Positions 63,567 through 64,000 of a DNA stretch of 64,000 nucleotides are shown here, one piece after another (position 1 is the first letter of the stretch; each line of letters starts with the position of its first letter). The translations under genes were made by a program, and so were the position numbers. The stretch spans positions 4,531,985-4,595,984 of the forward strand of contig JAKSZU010000011.1 in the NCBI GenBank assembly GCA_026018925.1, read 5' to 3'. The notes under the pieces are model-generated. The model was not told the DNA's origin, ran no database searches, and was given only the letters and a program-made list of their open reading frames with translations. The stretch comes from Tupaia tana (Eukaryota; Chordata; Mammalia; Scandentia; Tupaiidae).

Positions 63567-64000
63567 AAGAGGGTAATCAGCTTATAAATATAGTATGTTT
63601 TCAAGATATGTAATCATTAAAGCATAATATGGTAGGTATCACGCATAGTTGCTGTCGTGATTGCTCTCTTAACACACTTGCCAGATTATCTGACAAACTC
63701 TGTAAAATCTGCTGATGGCCTTGGCACAAGAACTCTTTTGGTTAAATTTACTTTCTAGTACACATAGCACTTCTGTTCTCTCCATTTTAGTTGTATGCTT
63801 AACAAGATTTAGTTGTTTGCTCTCAAAAAGTTTATTCCAGTTTTGTAATTGTATCTCTTATTATGTAGTTAAATATGCAACTGATAAAATGAGTGCAGGG
63901 TTGTTTATAAAAACTAAGTGGAATGGCTGGAAAGATCCACTAAGGACATACAGTAGCAGAGACCATGCTTGGTGCCCAGATTATTTCTAAATAGCAGCCT
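63567..64000. other. No gene or recognised repeat
   Basis: AT-rich single-copy-looking sequence. A 91-residue frame at 63715-63990 has no recognisable similarity, no CpG island and no splice context, and I do not call it. Confidence 0.5.

Overview
This window is nuclear DNA from a placental mammal. It is dominated by short retroposons, especially tRNA-derived SINEs. Almost all the open reading frames it contains are chance frames inside SINE copies. I recognise one protein-coding gene. LRRC75A is represented by its first coding exon on the minus strand (3108-3359), in a CpG island with an upstream GC-rich promoter. Its intron 1 runs off the left edge. There is one clear processed pseudogene (RPS8, 18847-19550, minus). 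A second CpG-rich promoter with a plausible first exon lies at about 58.7-59.05 kb and reads to the right, so the body of that gene would lie beyond the window. The 55 kb between the two promoters holds no exon I can support.

Repeat families, named here for this window only. SINE-A is about 265 bp. It has a tRNA-like head with an intact-looking A box (ttagcgtaatgg) and B box (ggttcgagtcc), then a body with gaggagaatggaggagaagg and a short CCCCCCTGGGGGG palindrome, then the end ccctatagcaaaaacctctc and an A tail. Its 10-18 bp target-site duplications (TSDs) are often perfect, so it was active recently. SINE-A-old is a set of diverged relatives, with ccatgtgggatcc in the head and ggcttgaaaaacac in the body. 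SINE-B is about 165 bp. It has the head ggcaggtggcatggtggtta, then runs directly into gcttgctttctcactttccc and ends in tctctggtcaaattaaaa. SINE-C is about 220 bp, with gcacagtggtaatgcc near the start and gaccctgttggggattctgt near the end. There is also one tRNA/7SL composite SINE. Together the SINEs cover roughly a third or more of the window.

Other layers are present. There are L1 pieces, the longest an antisense ORF2/3'UTR at about 18.6-22.0 kb. ERV LTRs occur at 0.54-1.0, 28.2-29.1, 37.6-38.0 and 50.4-51.1 kb. There are MaLR/MLT1-type remnants, ancient hAT and Tigger-type DNA transposons (MER5, MER20 and a Tigger-like element), MIR and L2. At least two intact 80-bp mariner-like MITEs are present.

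Organism: the SINEs do not match Alu, B1/B2, carnivore SINEC, ruminant Bov-tA, bat VES, rabbit C or hedgehog SINEs as I know them. A tRNA head fused to a 7SL monomer points to Euarchontoglires, with tree shrew the first guess and colugo an alternative. That is an inference of low confidence. LRRC75A places the locus in synteny with human 17p11.2.

The most interesting feature is the architecture of nested insertions. SINEs repeatedly enter the same internal site of older SINEs, enter SINE-B tails, and build nests up to four levels deep. I found no operon, CRISPR array, phage or new enzymatic system.
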